Shown here: piece by piece, positions 10,286 through 18,178 of the stretch
How positions within the stretch are numbered: position 1 is the first letter of the stretch
How the letters are laid out: every line of letters begins with the position of its first letter
NCBI RefSeq assembly: GCF_023273855.1
Contig: NZ_CP096884.1
Span: forward strand, 2,666,001 to 2,730,000
Direction: 5' to 3'
Length of the DNA: 64,000 nucleotides
Source: Seonamhaeicola sp. ML3
GTDB lineage: Bacteria; Bacteroidota; Bacteroidia; Flavobacteriales; Flavobacteriaceae
Notes under the pieces: generated by a model
What the model saw: the letters and a program-made list of their open reading frames with translations, nothing else
Told to the model about the DNA's origin: nothing
The model's database searches: none
Made by a program: the position numbers and the translations under genes

Positions 10286-11278
10286 TTATAATGAGTTTCT
10301 TATTATTAGTTTATTTGGATTTTCTATTTGTTTGTGTTCCTTGTTTAATATCATCTCTGCCAGACGTTTTCCCATAGTGTTAAAATCTGTTGAAATGGTT
10401 GTGATTCCGCCTTCAACAAGTTCTTTGAGCAGCGTATCATTATAGGAGATAATACCAATGTCTTTAGATAATACCAATTTAACTTCTTTCATTTTTTTAA
10501 TGATTCTGAGTAGGTTTTTATCATCGGGAATAATATATAAATCGCCAGATTTTGGTAATTTATCTTTTAGATTTTCAACAATTGAACCCTCTAAATCATT
10601 GTCTTTACAAAACTTGGTAAAACCAGAAAGCATACCTTTTGGTTGCTTGTTTTCATTGTTAACTAAATAAAGTCTTTGGTAATTTTCAATGCGATGCTTT
10701 ACAAGTTTTAAATTGTTATATAGCGCTTTTTCGAAATTTTGATAGACCGCAGGAAATGCACTTAGGTCATGGTGCATTTGATCTAAAACAAAAACCTTTT
10801 CAGAGGGGAGATTATCAATAATCTCTTTTGTATTTTTTAAGTTGGCTGGCATAATTACGTAGTAGCTGTAATTTCCAACATTATCTAAAATAAGTTTCTT
10901 GAAAATATCTTTATTGAAATGGTGAAAATATATTTCTAGTTCTATAGCTTCCCCCAAACTATCCTTTAGAGCATTATATAAGTCTTCTTTAAATGCGTTT
11001 AGCTCATCAAAGAGTAGGAAAATTTTTTGTCTAACGTTAACATTTTCACTGGAAATATAATAGCCTTTACCTACTATAGATTGAATAACACCCCTGTTTT
11101 TCAATTCATTAAAAGCCATTAATACGGTGTCTCTCGATAGTTTGTGTTTGTTTTTTATTTCGTTTATAGATGGTATTCTATCGCCTTTTTTTAATGCGCC
11201 AGAGACTATAGATTCTTCAATGGAATTGATAATCTGTTTGTATTTAGGGATTCCTATGTTGCTTTTAATGGTAATCAT
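10286..11278 (-). CDS. GntR-family regulator with sugar-binding-like domain
   Basis: 330 residues. Residues 8-75 form a GntR winged helix (KKGDRIPSINEIKNKHKLSRDTVLMAFNELKNRGVI). Residues about 88-330 resemble a periplasmic-binding-protein/LacI-type ligand domain (GIISYNDTLLKELVEGGITTISTD). It is the first gene of the gal operon and divergent from the symporter, so galactose or a derivative is the likely inducer (inference). Its own -7 box at 11287-11294 and the paired CCTACTAG repeats at 11314-11331 suggest autoregulation and control of the symporter. Confidence 0.88.
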   Translation of the reverse strand: MITIKSNIGIPKYKQIINSIEESIVSGALKKGDRIPSINEIKNKHKLSRDTVLMAFNELKNRGVIQSIVGKGYYISSENVNVRQKIFLLFDELNAFKEDLYNALKDSLGEAIELEIYFHHFNKDIFKKLILDNVGNYSYYVIMPANLKNTKEIIDNLPSEKVFVLDQMHHDLSAFPAVYQNFEKALYNNLKLVKHRIENYQRLYLVNNENKQPKGMLSGFTKFCKDNDLEGSIVENLKDKLPKSGDLYIIPDDKNLLRIIKKMKEVKLVLSKDIGIISYNDTLLKELVEGGITTISTDFNTMGKRLAEMILNKEHKQIENPNKLIIRNSL

Positions 11279-11286
11279 TATGGAGG

Positions 11287-11294
11287 CAAAAATA
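11287..11294 (-). promoter_or_regulatory. Putative -7 box for gntR-galMKT
   Basis: TATTTTTG on the minus strand, 8 bp before the gntR ATG and close enough for a very short leader. The operator-like repeats sit about 20 bp upstream, over the expected -33 region. Confidence 0.55.
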
Positions 11295-11313
11295 TATAAA
11301 AGTTTTAAAAAAA

Positions 11314-11331
11314 CCTACTAGACCCTACTAG
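11314..11331. promoter_or_regulatory. Probable GntR operator
   Basis: Two perfect CCTACTAG direct repeats spaced exactly 10 bp start to start (11314 and 11324), one helical turn apart, between divergent gntR and the symporter. The second copy, read with the flank, also gives an ACTAG/CTAGT inverted pair. Position over the gntR -33 region fits repression. Confidence 0.55.
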
Positions 11332-11377
11332 TATGATTTTTTGCTAAGAATCACTGTTTTTTTAAAATTTAAATTTC

Positions 11378-11385
11378 TATATTTG
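11378..11385 (+). promoter_or_regulatory. Putative -7 box for the symporter gene
   Basis: TATATTTG matches TAnnTTTG and lies 39 bp before the symporter ATG. Confidence 0.6.
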
Positions 11386-11424
11386 AAACCATTAATTACT
11401 AACTAAACCAAAGTTTATACTATC

Positions 11425-13071
11425 ATGACAGCAGGATTTCACATGTGGGACTACGTAGTCTTTATTGCGTATGCCATTTTAATTTTAGGAGTAGGGTTAT
11501 GGGTTTCACGAGATAAAAAAGGACATCAAAAAAATGCCGAAGATTATTTTCTTGCGAGTAAGTCGTTACCGTGGTGGGCTATCGGAGCTTCATTAATTGC
11601 GGCTAATATATCTGCAGAACAGTTTATAGGAATGTCTGGAGCTGGTTTTGCTTCAGGTCTAGCAATAGCATCATACGAGTGGATGGCAGCGTTAACCTTA
11701 ATTATTGTTGGTAAGTACTTTTTACCAATATTTATTGAAAAGGGGCTTTATACTATTCCTGAGTTTGTTGAAAAGCGTTTTTCAACAAATCTTAAAACGA
11801 TACTGGCTGTTTTTTGGATTGCGCTCTATGTTTTTGTGAATTTAGCCTCTGTACTTTATTTAGGGTCTTTGGCTCTGCAAACAATTATGGGAGTTCCATT
11901 AATTTATGGGATTATTGGTTTGGCCCTGTTTGCTGCCGCCTATTCGCTTTATGGTGGGTTGTCTGCGGTTGCTTGGACCGATGTTATACAGGTTGTATTT
12001 CTAATATTAGGAGGTTTAGTTACAACCTATTTAGCTTTGAATACAGTATCTGGGGGAGAAGGTTTTATGGCAGGGTTATCGACTATTTATGATAAAGTTC
12101 CTGAACGTTTTGAAATGATTTTGGATGAAACAAATCCAGAATACATAAATTTACCCGGTATAGCGGTTTTAGTAGGAGGTATGTGGGTTGCTAATTTGTA
12201 CTATTGGGGTTTTAATCAGTACATCATCCAAAGAACCTTGGCTGCCAAGTCTTTAAAAGAATCTCAAAAGGGGATTTTATTCGCTGCTTTCTTAAAATTA
12301 TTGATTCCATTGATCGTAGTTATTCCTGGTATAGCAGCATATGTTATAATTAATGATCCGGAAATGATGACAGGCTTGGGAGATATAGCACTTCAAAATT
12401 CACCACTAGATAAAAAGGACAATGCCTATCCGTGGTTGCTACAGTTTTTACCAACAGGACTTAAGGGTGTAGCTTTTGCTGCTCTTGCTGCTGCAATTGT
12501 ATCCTCACTGGCTTCTATGCTTAATTCTACATCTACCATTTTTACAATGGATATATATAAACAGTATATCAACAAACATGCAGATGATAGAAAAACGGTT
12601 AATGTAGGAAGAATTTCTGCTGCAGTAGCCTTAATAATAGCATGTATAATGGCGCCTTTGTTAGGAGGTATTGATCAGGCTTTTCAGTTCATTCAGGAGT
12701 ATACGGGAGTAGTGAGTCCTGGTATATTAGCGGTGTTCTTATTGGGTCTATTCTGGAAAAAGACCACCAATAAAGCTGCAATTGTTGGCGCATTGGTTTC
12801 AATTCCTATAGCTATATACTTTAAGGTAGCGCCTAAAGGATGGTCAACGTCTGCCTTTTTTGTTGACCTTCCATTTATGCATCAAATGGGATATACATTA
12901 TTGTTGACCATGCTGGTAATAATTTTATATAGTTATTTTCAACACAAAGGTGCTGATGATAAAAAAGGAATACCAGTTACAAAGGAATTATTCAAAACAT
13001 CACCTTTGTTTAATATTGGTGCCTTTGCAGTTATGTTGATTTTAACTGCACTTTATGCAATTTTTTGGTAA
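11425..13071 (+). CDS. Sodium/sugar symporter, SSS family (SGLT type)
   Basis: Inner-membrane Na+-coupled sugar importer of 548 residues with about 13-14 hydrophobic segments. The N-terminal region has ISAEQFIGMSGAGFASG (Na+/sugar SGLT signature area). YSLYGGLSAVAWTDVIQ (near residue 175), WGFNQYIIQRTLAAKS (near 270) and AALAAAIVSSLASMLNSTSTIFTMDIYK (near 355) are all typical of vSGLT/SglT-like transporters. Divergent from gntR-galMKT, so galactose is the likely substrate by context. Followed by a strong terminator. Confidence 0.93.
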   Translation: MTAGFHMWDYVVFIAYAILILGVGLWVSRDKKGHQKNAEDYFLASKSLPWWAIGASLIAANISAEQFIGMSGAGFASGLAIASYEWMAALTLIIVGKYFLPIFIEKGLYTIPEFVEKRFSTNLKTILAVFWIALYVFVNLASVLYLGSLALQTIMGVPLIYGIIGLALFAAAYSLYGGLSAVAWTDVIQVVFLILGGLVTTYLALNTVSGGEGFMAGLSTIYDKVPERFEMILDETNPEYINLPGIAVLVGGMWVANLYYWGFNQYIIQRTLAAKSLKESQKGILFAAFLKLLIPLIVVIPGIAAYVIINDPEMMTGLGDIALQNSPLDKKDNAYPWLLQFLPTGLKGVAFAALAAAIVSSLASMLNSTSTIFTMDIYKQYINKHADDRKTVNVGRISAAVALIIACIMAPLLGGIDQAFQFIQEYTGVVSPGILAVFLLGLFWKKTTNKAAIVGALVSIPIAIYFKVAPKGWSTSAFFVDLPFMHQMGYTLLLTMLVIILYSYFQHKGADDKKGIPVTKELFKTSPLFNIGAFAVMLILTALYAIFW

Positions 13072-13089
13072 AAAATTTAAATCATAAAA

Positions 13090-13129
13090 CAAAGCCGCTA
13101 TAAGTTATTATAGCGGTTTTCTTTTTTTA
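13090..13129 (+). terminator. Terminator after the symporter gene
   Basis: GCCGCTATAA / TTATAGCGG hairpin with a short GTTA loop, then TTTTCTTTTTTT. Confidence 0.9.
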
Positions 13130-13211
13130 GCATAAATCATTGATTTTGAAACTAATTAAAAAATAGTCCAAAAATTCTATATTTAATTTTGGTTAGATTT
13201 AGCTTAAATTT

Positions 13212-13219
13212 TATATTTG
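13212..13219 (+). promoter_or_regulatory. Promoter of tRNA-Arg
   Basis: TATATTTG -7 box with TTG at 13189-13191 as -33 (20-bp spacer), 12 bp before the tRNA. A good match to the Bacteroidota consensus. Confidence 0.7.
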
Positions 13220-13231
13220 CACCGCTTTAAT

Positions 13232-13305
13232 GGTCGCGTAGCTCAGCTGGATAGAGCATCTGCCTTCTAAGCAGACGGTCACAGGTTCGAATCCTGTCGC
13301 GATCA
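13232..13305 (+). tRNA. tRNA-Arg (anticodon UCU)
   Basis: 74-nt cloverleaf. Acceptor GGTCGCG pairs CGCGATC (one G-U), D stem GCTC/GAGC, anticodon stem TCTGC/GCAGA with loop CTTCTAA (anticodon TCT), T stem ACAGG/CCTGT with loop TTCGAAT. No encoded CCA. It is the integration target of the element: its last 20 bp lie in attL. The intact tRNA is kept because the att copy restores the 3' end. Confidence 0.97.
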
Positions 13306-13346
13306 CTTCAATCCTCACTAGTAATAGTGGGGATTTGTTGTTTTTA
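13286..13346 (+). repeat. attL: tRNA-Arg 3' end plus terminator (61-bp direct repeat)
   Basis: 61 bp repeated at 32148-32208 with 3 mismatches. The first 21 bp, the tRNA T-loop to just past the discriminator, are identical and are the probable crossover core. The rest is a hairpin terminator (13310-13335 then TGTTGTTTTT). Similarity to the attR flank stops right before TTCGAAT. Confidence 0.93.
13310..13346 (+). terminator. tRNA-Arg terminator inside attL
   Basis: 11-bp stem (AATCC, one T-G wobble, CACTA against TAGTG, GGATT) with GTAA loop, then TGTTGTTTTT. An almost identical hairpin with a GCAA loop is in attR at 32172-32208. Confidence 0.8.
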
Positions 13347-13446
13347 GAGGGGTTATATATCTTTATAGCTCTTCTGGTAAAATTTCATAATCAATTTACT
13401 ACTAGGTATACGTATGCCTTTTTTAATCAAAATAGGCACACATTAA

Positions 13447-13478
13447 GGTACACCATTTTTCTTTTCGGGTACACCATT
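13447..13478 (+). promoter_or_regulatory. Paired GGTACACCATT repeats upstream of integrase
   Basis: Two perfect 11-bp direct repeats at 13447-13457 and 13468-13478, 21 bp apart (two helical turns), 19 bp before the integrase ATG. A near-palindrome AGGTATACGTATGCCT lies at 13404-13419. Either arm-type integrase sites or an operator; function is inferred from position. Confidence 0.5.
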
Positions 13479-13496
13479 ATTTTAAAACTTAAAAGC

Positions 13497-14705
13497 ATGG
13501 AAATTAGCAAACTAAATATATTGTTCTTGTTACAAAAGAACAGAATTAATAAAGAGGGGAAATGCCCAATAAGGTGTAGAATAACTCATCTGGGCAAGAG
13601 AAAAGTATTCTCTACAGGATTATTCATAAATCCAAAACATTGGAAGAGCAATCAGCAAAGTGCTCACCCACCAGATACCTACTATTACATTAATACACAA
13701 TTAAGCCTGATAAAACAAAAGTTGAATCAGGCTTTTTTGTTTTTACAGGTTAATTATTTAGAGTTTAATGTAATTGATATTTATAGTCACTATCAAGGAA
13801 AACAAACTACTGCGGAAGTTACATTATTGGAAACTTATGACCAGCATAACAATAAGATGAAAAAGTTGATAGGAATTGATTTTAATGAAACTTCTTGGAG
13901 TAGGTATATTGAGAATAAAAGAAAGGTAAAGGCTTATGTAAACAAGGCTTACAAAAAGTCTGATATAAAGTTAAGAGATTTGGATTTGAAGTTTATCAAA
14001 GGCTTAGAATATTATTTTAAAACTGACTTAGGTTTGAGTCAATCTACTATAAATAGGAGCTTGCAAAGAGTACGCAAAATAATAAACTATGCTATATCTG
14101 AAAACCTATTAAATTCAGACCCATTCATAATGTATAAACCAACTAAATACAAACTAAAGTTAACTTATTTAGATGCTCAAGAATTGGCTAGGCTAGAAGA
14201 ACATAAGTTTGCTCAAATTAGGCTAGAACAAGTTAGGGATATGTTTGTGTTTTGTTGTTATACTGGATTAGCTTATGCAGAGATGAATGCATTATCTAGG
14301 GAGCACTTAATAAAAGGATTTGACGGAAATACTTGGATACAGATGTATAGGAAAAAAACAAATAGTCAAGTGTCAGTGCCATTACTTCCAAAAGCTTTGG
14401 ATATTTTGGCTAGGTATAAAGAGGAGCGTGATAATAAAAAGTTACTTCCTTTAATATCTAATCAAAAGCTTAATTCCTATTTAAAAGAAATAGCAGAAGT
14501 TGTTGGTATTGAAAAGAGACTTACACATCACATAGCTAGGAAAACTTTTGCAACTACTATTTTGCTCTATAATGATGTACCAATGGAAATAGTTTCTGAG
14601 CTATTAGGACACTCTAAATTAGAAGTTACACAGAGGCATTATGCAAAGGTTGTTCAAAATAAGGTAAGTGAGGAAATTAACAGATTAAGATTGAAGTTAG
14701 ATTAG
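13497..14705 (+). CDS. Tyrosine recombinase (element integrase)
   Basis: 402-residue site-specific recombinase acting on tRNA-Arg. N-terminal arm-binding region with CPIRCRITHLGKRKVFSTGLFI (residues 23-44), SAM-like core-binding domain about 110-215, catalytic domain about 225-390 with H345-x-x-R348, H372 (LLGHSK) and nucleophile Y382 (RHYAKV). The place of the first catalytic Arg (TGL-x) is Ala259, as in Bacteroidota integrases of the IntDOT type, which also lack it. Start chosen at ATG 13497, where the family N-terminus MEISKLNILFLLQ begins; an upstream in-frame start would lie inside the tRNA terminator. Confidence 0.93.
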   Translation: MEISKLNILFLLQKNRINKEGKCPIRCRITHLGKRKVFSTGLFINPKHWKSNQQSAHPPDTYYYINTQLSLIKQKLNQAFLFLQVNYLEFNVIDIYSHYQGKQTTAEVTLLETYDQHNNKMKKLIGIDFNETSWSRYIENKRKVKAYVNKAYKKSDIKLRDLDLKFIKGLEYYFKTDLGLSQSTINRSLQRVRKIINYAISENLLNSDPFIMYKPTKYKLKLTYLDAQELARLEEHKFAQIRLEQVRDMFVFCCYTGLAYAEMNALSREHLIKGFDGNTWIQMYRKKTNSQVSVPLLPKALDILARYKEERDNKKLLPLISNQKLNSYLKEIAEVVGIEKRLTHHIARKTFATTILLYNDVPMEIVSELLGHSKLEVTQRHYAKVVQNKVSEEINRLRLKLD

Positions 14706-14976
14706 TTTTTTGTTTGTCTTTCTTCAATTTCACTCCTTTTATAGAAAACCTTTCTTCCAACATTGTAGCTAGGCAATATATCTTTTTTAGACCAATGCCA
14801 TAAAGTAGTCAAAGAATATTGAGAGATTCGCATACTTCTTTTCTTGATAGAAACTCTTCTTATTTGGGTGTTTTCAGAATTTGTTTAATGTTTAGTAGCA
14901 CTTCTTGGATTTTAGTTAGTTCTTGTAAAGCCAGTTCCATAGCTTTTGGCAAGTTCTCAAGTCGCAAGTTTTTCAT
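14702..14976 (-). pseudogene. Decayed excisionase/HTH gene
   Basis: From ATG 14976 the minus strand reads MKNLRLENLPKAMELALQ and on to KTPK, then a TAA stop. The same frame continues EEFLSRKEVCESLNI and hits TGA. One base later the third frame gives LTTLWHWSKKDILPSYNVGR, VFYKRSEIEERQTKN and a natural stop at 14702. Joined, this is a typical Bacteroidota MerR/AlpA-like excisionase helix-turn-helix protein of about 90 residues with one nonsense codon and one 1-nt deletion (near 14818). It converges on the integrase gene, overlapping its end. The product would normally direct excision; as read it cannot be made whole. Confidence 0.8.
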
Positions 14977-15019
14977 ATTAATTATATATTAGATGATTTA
15001 ATTTTAAAGTAAACAATGC

Positions 15020-15715
15020 ATGGCTAAATTTGGTTTTAATTTTAATGATTTTCATTCATTTAACTGGTGTGAATTATGGTGGTTTCAATATGAAACCTCA
15101 ATAGGTTTTTGGGCTTTGAGTGATTTGATAAATAATCAAGAAGAATCTTATGCAATTAAAAAGGAAAAATTTATCAATGAAAAGAAAGCAAGGTTAGCAA
15201 ATATCCCAGATGAGTATCAAGCCTCATATGACCAACAATTCTTTGAAGATGGAGATAGAACATTTGAGCAGTTAATTGATATTCAACGTAACTCTATCTG
15301 TCTATCATTGTTCTCTTATTTAGAAGGGAAACTCTTGAAGTTTCTTAAAATGATGATTAAGGAATTTGGTATAAATGTAGATATACCAAAGTCAAGTGTG
15401 TTTCTCAACATAAATAATATTATTGAAAAGGAATTTGGTGTAACAAAAGAAAGGTATGTTAAAGATTTTTCAAGGTTAGGAAATCAACTAAAAGTAAGAA
15501 ATGCAATTGCACATACTCAAAGCTACATAGAGGACGAAAGAAAGTTTTCTAAGGTGGAAGGGGTAAGTTTAGAGAGAGGAAAAGTTGTAATTACAGATGT
15601 GATTTATTTAAAGAGTTTAATCAAGCAAGCCGAGGGTTATTTTAAAGAGCTTCTTATATCTGTAGATGTTAGGTTAACTGAAATAAATACTAATAAAGGT
15701 TTTATTGGTAATTAA
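15020..15715 (+). CDS. HEPN-motif protein of unknown function
   Basis: 231 residues, cytoplasmic, no family recognised with certainty. Mostly helical by composition. R160-N-A-I-A-H165 is an exact R-x4-H HEPN ribonuclease-type motif preceded by a long predicted helix (residues 80-120, IQRNSICLSLFSYLEGKLLKFLKMM), which is the order seen in HEPN domains. The N-terminus is Trp/Phe rich (residues 15-31). It has its own short upstream region after the excisionase remnant and is followed by a strong bidirectional terminator. A role in defence or toxin activity is inference from the motif and the setting. Confidence 0.6.
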   Translation: MAKFGFNFNDFHSFNWCELWWFQYETSIGFWALSDLINNQEESYAIKKEKFINEKKARLANIPDEYQASYDQQFFEDGDRTFEQLIDIQRNSICLSLFSYLEGKLLKFLKMMIKEFGINVDIPKSSVFLNINNIIEKEFGVTKERYVKDFSRLGNQLKVRNAIAHTQSYIEDERKFSKVEGVSLERGKVVITDVIYLKSLIKQAEGYFKELLISVDVRLTEINTNKGFIGN

Positions 15716-15769
15716 ATAATCTAAATACACCTACTAATTATATTGTGATTTAGAATTAGATTAAAATTA

Positions 15770-15781
15770 CTACCATAATAG
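15770..15781 (+). repeat. Element repeat CTACCATAATAG, copy 1
   Basis: 12-bp repeat also at 19331-19342 (same strand) and 30285-30296 (reverse). Copies 1 and 2 share 15 bp. Each is followed within about 30 bp by a TATATA-rich stretch. No known function. Confidence 0.5.
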
Positions 15782-15848
15782 GGATAATGATAAGTGAAGA
15801 ATTTTAAATATATTATATATACATAACATGTATAACATATGTAATAAA

Positions 15849-15879
15849 GAATAAGGTTAGTGATTTACTAACCTTATTC
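15849..15879. terminator. Bidirectional terminator, 13-bp perfect stem
   Basis: GAATAAGGTTAGT / ACTAACCTTATTC with a 5-nt loop, between the convergent HEPN-motif gene and the PolA-like gene. Confidence 0.85.
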
Positions 15880-15898
15880 CAAATACTTTTTAAAGGTT

Positions 15899-17332
15899 TT
15901 ACCAAGTTTCCACTTTTAAACTAGGTGTGACCCCAATATGTTTTTTAAGTACTTTGCTTAGTACTGATTTTACAAATCTCACATTTCCAACTGTAGTTAC
16001 AATATTATCATGTAAGGTGTAAAGAGGTATGTCAGGTCTAACTTTTGATATAAACCCACAAGCTTTATGAAGCACTAAGTTAGCTTCTAATCTCTGTAAT
16101 GCAATAGACAAGGTATTATGCTTCCCCTTTTTTATCAGTTGAAATACTCTATAAACATTAGGGAAAGCTTTCTTAAATGCTTTCATTGACCCGTTAAACC
16201 ATATATGAGTATTAGGGCTATTTATGGTTTTTAGAGCAATCTCTTTAACTAATTTTCTATCCATTATCAGACCATCTAGTTCAACTAATTTTGATTCATT
16301 AAGCATTTGTTCAAACTTCTCATAAAATTCACCAGAAGCCACCATTTGCTTGAATTTTAATACATCAGGCTTGTTTTCAGTCTCACCAATTAGACAGGTT
16401 AGCTCTTTAAGGTAATTAGAATCATTTTCCTTTCTAGGATTGGTAATGAATTGCTCCATTTCCAAAGATTTGAATATCTTACTATCTAGTAATGCTATTG
16501 CCAAATAAGGTTGGGCATTACTTATATCAACACTTGATAACCTTTTTCCTTTGTACCTTAAGAAACATCTTAGCTCAGACTTTAATTGAGTTATATTCGT
16601 ATGCAGTCTCTCGCCACTTTTATCTACATAAAAATCATACTCTTTTCTATATAATTTTTGTAGTGGTAGAAGCTTACAGTTGAAACTTAATAATGGATTT
16701 TTGGATTCTGGGTTATCTACCTCATTTCTATATTCTTTTATTAGGTAGTCAACCCCTTTTTTGAAATCCACTTCAAGGTCTTCATTAAACCAACTTTTCA
16801 GATAATCTAATTGGGCTGTCTTCTTGACATTACAATTTTTATCTACTTTGAGAATAGATTTAATTAATGTTCTTTTTGTAATTTGAACAGGAACGTTTTT
16901 ACTTTCATATTCTTCAGTAAATTTATAGCATTGGGATTTCTCGCCAACTTTATAATGCGTTATTTCATATATAACCCTCCTTTCTTTTAAGTAGTCAATA
17001 TGTGCCCTATAATTCCTGACTCTTTTTTGAAGTATCTTCTTGTTTATTGGGATATAGCCATCATATTTTTCAACCAACCCTCTTTTTTTAGAGGCTATTG
17101 AAGTAATCAAACTTAGTATATACACAAAGTAATCTTTATGATATTTAAAGTCTGGAGGATGGCATTCCAAGATATTATCCATATTAATTCTTTCAGGAAT
17201 GTATAAGGTTAAATAATCCTTTTTTACGCAACCTAAAGCTTTATTGCCAAGTGCCACACTTTCACTTGGGTTGCTTTTCATTTTATAGTTGAAATCTTGT
17301 GTGGTTTCAACTTTAGTAGTTTGTAATACCAT
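15899..17332 (-). CDS. Orphan polymerase-like protein (PolA/T7 RNAP palm)
   Basis: 477 residues, annotated by motif only. Motif A: S-V-D269-I-S-N-A-Q-P (cf. DYSQIELR in Pol I). Motif B: R359-x3-K363 followed by a helix (cf. R-x3-K in the O-helix of Pol I and T7 RNA polymerase; the Tyr of that helix appears as Asn). Motif C: LYTLH441-D442-N (cf. VHDE, IHDS). These occur in the correct order and spacing for the A-family palm. Residues about 60-140 look like a DNA-binding winged helix (YIPINKKILQKRVRNYRAHIDYL). No 3'-5' exonuclease domain fits. It may replicate the element or prime its DNA (inference). Minus strand, 69 bp after the DUF5131 gene. Similar proteins are usually left hypothetical. 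Confidence 0.65.
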   Translation of the reverse strand: MVLQTTKVETTQDFNYKMKSNPSESVALGNKALGCVKKDYLTLYIPERINMDNILECHPPDFKYHKDYFVYILSLITSIASKKRGLVEKYDGYIPINKKILQKRVRNYRAHIDYLKERRVIYEITHYKVGEKSQCYKFTEEYESKNVPVQITKRTLIKSILKVDKNCNVKKTAQLDYLKSWFNEDLEVDFKKGVDYLIKEYRNEVDNPESKNPLLSFNCKLLPLQKLYRKEYDFYVDKSGERLHTNITQLKSELRCFLRYKGKRLSSVDISNAQPYLAIALLDSKIFKSLEMEQFITNPRKENDSNYLKELTCLIGETENKPDVLKFKQMVASGEFYEKFEQMLNESKLVELDGLIMDRKLVKEIALKTINSPNTHIWFNGSMKAFKKAFPNVYRVFQLIKKGKHNTLSIALQRLEANLVLHKACGFISKVRPDIPLYTLHDNIVTTVGNVRFVKSVLSKVLKKHIGVTPSLKVETW

Positions 17333-17365
17333 TACCCCTCAATTCGAGGAGCTTTCCTTTTAAGG

Positions 17366-17382
17366 TGCTTTACTGTAAAGCA
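17366..17382. promoter_or_regulatory. 17-bp perfect palindrome (8-1-8)
   Basis: TGCTTTAC-T-GTAAAGCA in the 69-bp space before the polymerase-like gene. Probably an operator or an RNA hairpin; not followed by a T run on the minus strand. Confidence 0.5.
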
Positions 17383-17401
17383 AGTGGTATTTACTATTGT
17401 C

Positions 17402-18178
17402 TCATAAAACTTGATTTAAGTCTGGTCTTTCTCTTATTTGTAAATCAGGTGGGATTTGACTTAATACCTCTCCTTTACCTGTCATTTTATATTTATGAGC
17501 TATGTAGGTTCCAGCTTGTTTAAACCAAACTAAGACACCTGCTGATTTACAGGTATCTCTTAGGTGCCTAAACCACTCTGGGTTTGCTTCTCTAAATTGT
17601 GGAATTCTGCCACTTTTATACCTACCTGATTCTCCACCAATTATTGCCCAATGAATACCTTTTAGGTCTTTTGGAGATAATTTTAAATCTTCAAGCAAGG
17701 GTTCAAAAGAGATAAACCTTATTTGACATTTTATCTCTTTTAAAATTCTAATTCTATCCAATACCTTTGGGTCATTATTTTCAATACTGGTACCTAGCCA
17801 AACATGACTATATTTTTGTTGGCACCAATCTTTTGGTAAAGCATCTTTAATTCTCTCTGGTCTTTTGGTTAGGATAAGGTAGGTGTGGTGTGACGTGTTT
17901 TTAATAATATTCCATGCTTCATTTCTCCATTCATCTGCGTCAGGATGGAAAAAGTCGCTCATTGAACATGTAAATATTATTGACCCCTTTGAGATATTTA
18001 GGGGTTTGTTCCATGTTGTGTTAGAGGTCCTTTTTACCCTCTTTGGATTTCTGCCTAAGTTTATTTCAATGCTATCTATATAGCAGAACTTACAGCCTGC
18101 TGAGACTTTTGTGCAACCAGTCCAGGGATTCCAAGAAAAGTCAGTCCAATTTATTTTAGTTTTTGAGTAATTACTCAT
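17402..18178 (-). CDS. DUF5131 (phage Gp37/Gp68-like) protein
   Basis: 258 residues from the ATG at 18178 (start MSNYSKTKINWTDFSWNPW, the family N-terminus). A longer in-frame start at 18235 adds a non-family leader. Family marks: WNPWTGCTKVSAGCKFCY with a C-x7-C-x2-C cluster near residue 20-31 like a radical-SAM iron-sulfur site, MSDFFH, LTKRPERI, WLGTSIEN, FEPLLEDL, IIGGESG, WFKQAG. DUF5131 proteins are found on phages and islands, often beside the three-Cys-motif partner; that partner is not here. Function is unproven. Confidence 0.88.
   Translation of the reverse strand: MSNYSKTKINWTDFSWNPWTGCTKVSAGCKFCYIDSIEINLGRNPKRVKRTSNTTWNKPLNISKGSIIFTCSMSDFFHPDADEWRNEAWNIIKNTSHHTYLILTKRPERIKDALPKDWCQQKYSHVWLGTSIENNDPKVLDRIRILKEIKCQIRFISFEPLLEDLKLSPKDLKGIHWAIIGGESGRYKSGRIPQFREANPEWFRHLRDTCKSAGVLVWFKQAGTYIAHKYKMTGKGEVLSQIPPDLQIRERPDLNQVL

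Noticed and set aside
13335-13496. Longer integrase start at 13335
   Set aside because: It begins inside the tRNA terminator and att repeat; the family N-terminus starts at 13497.
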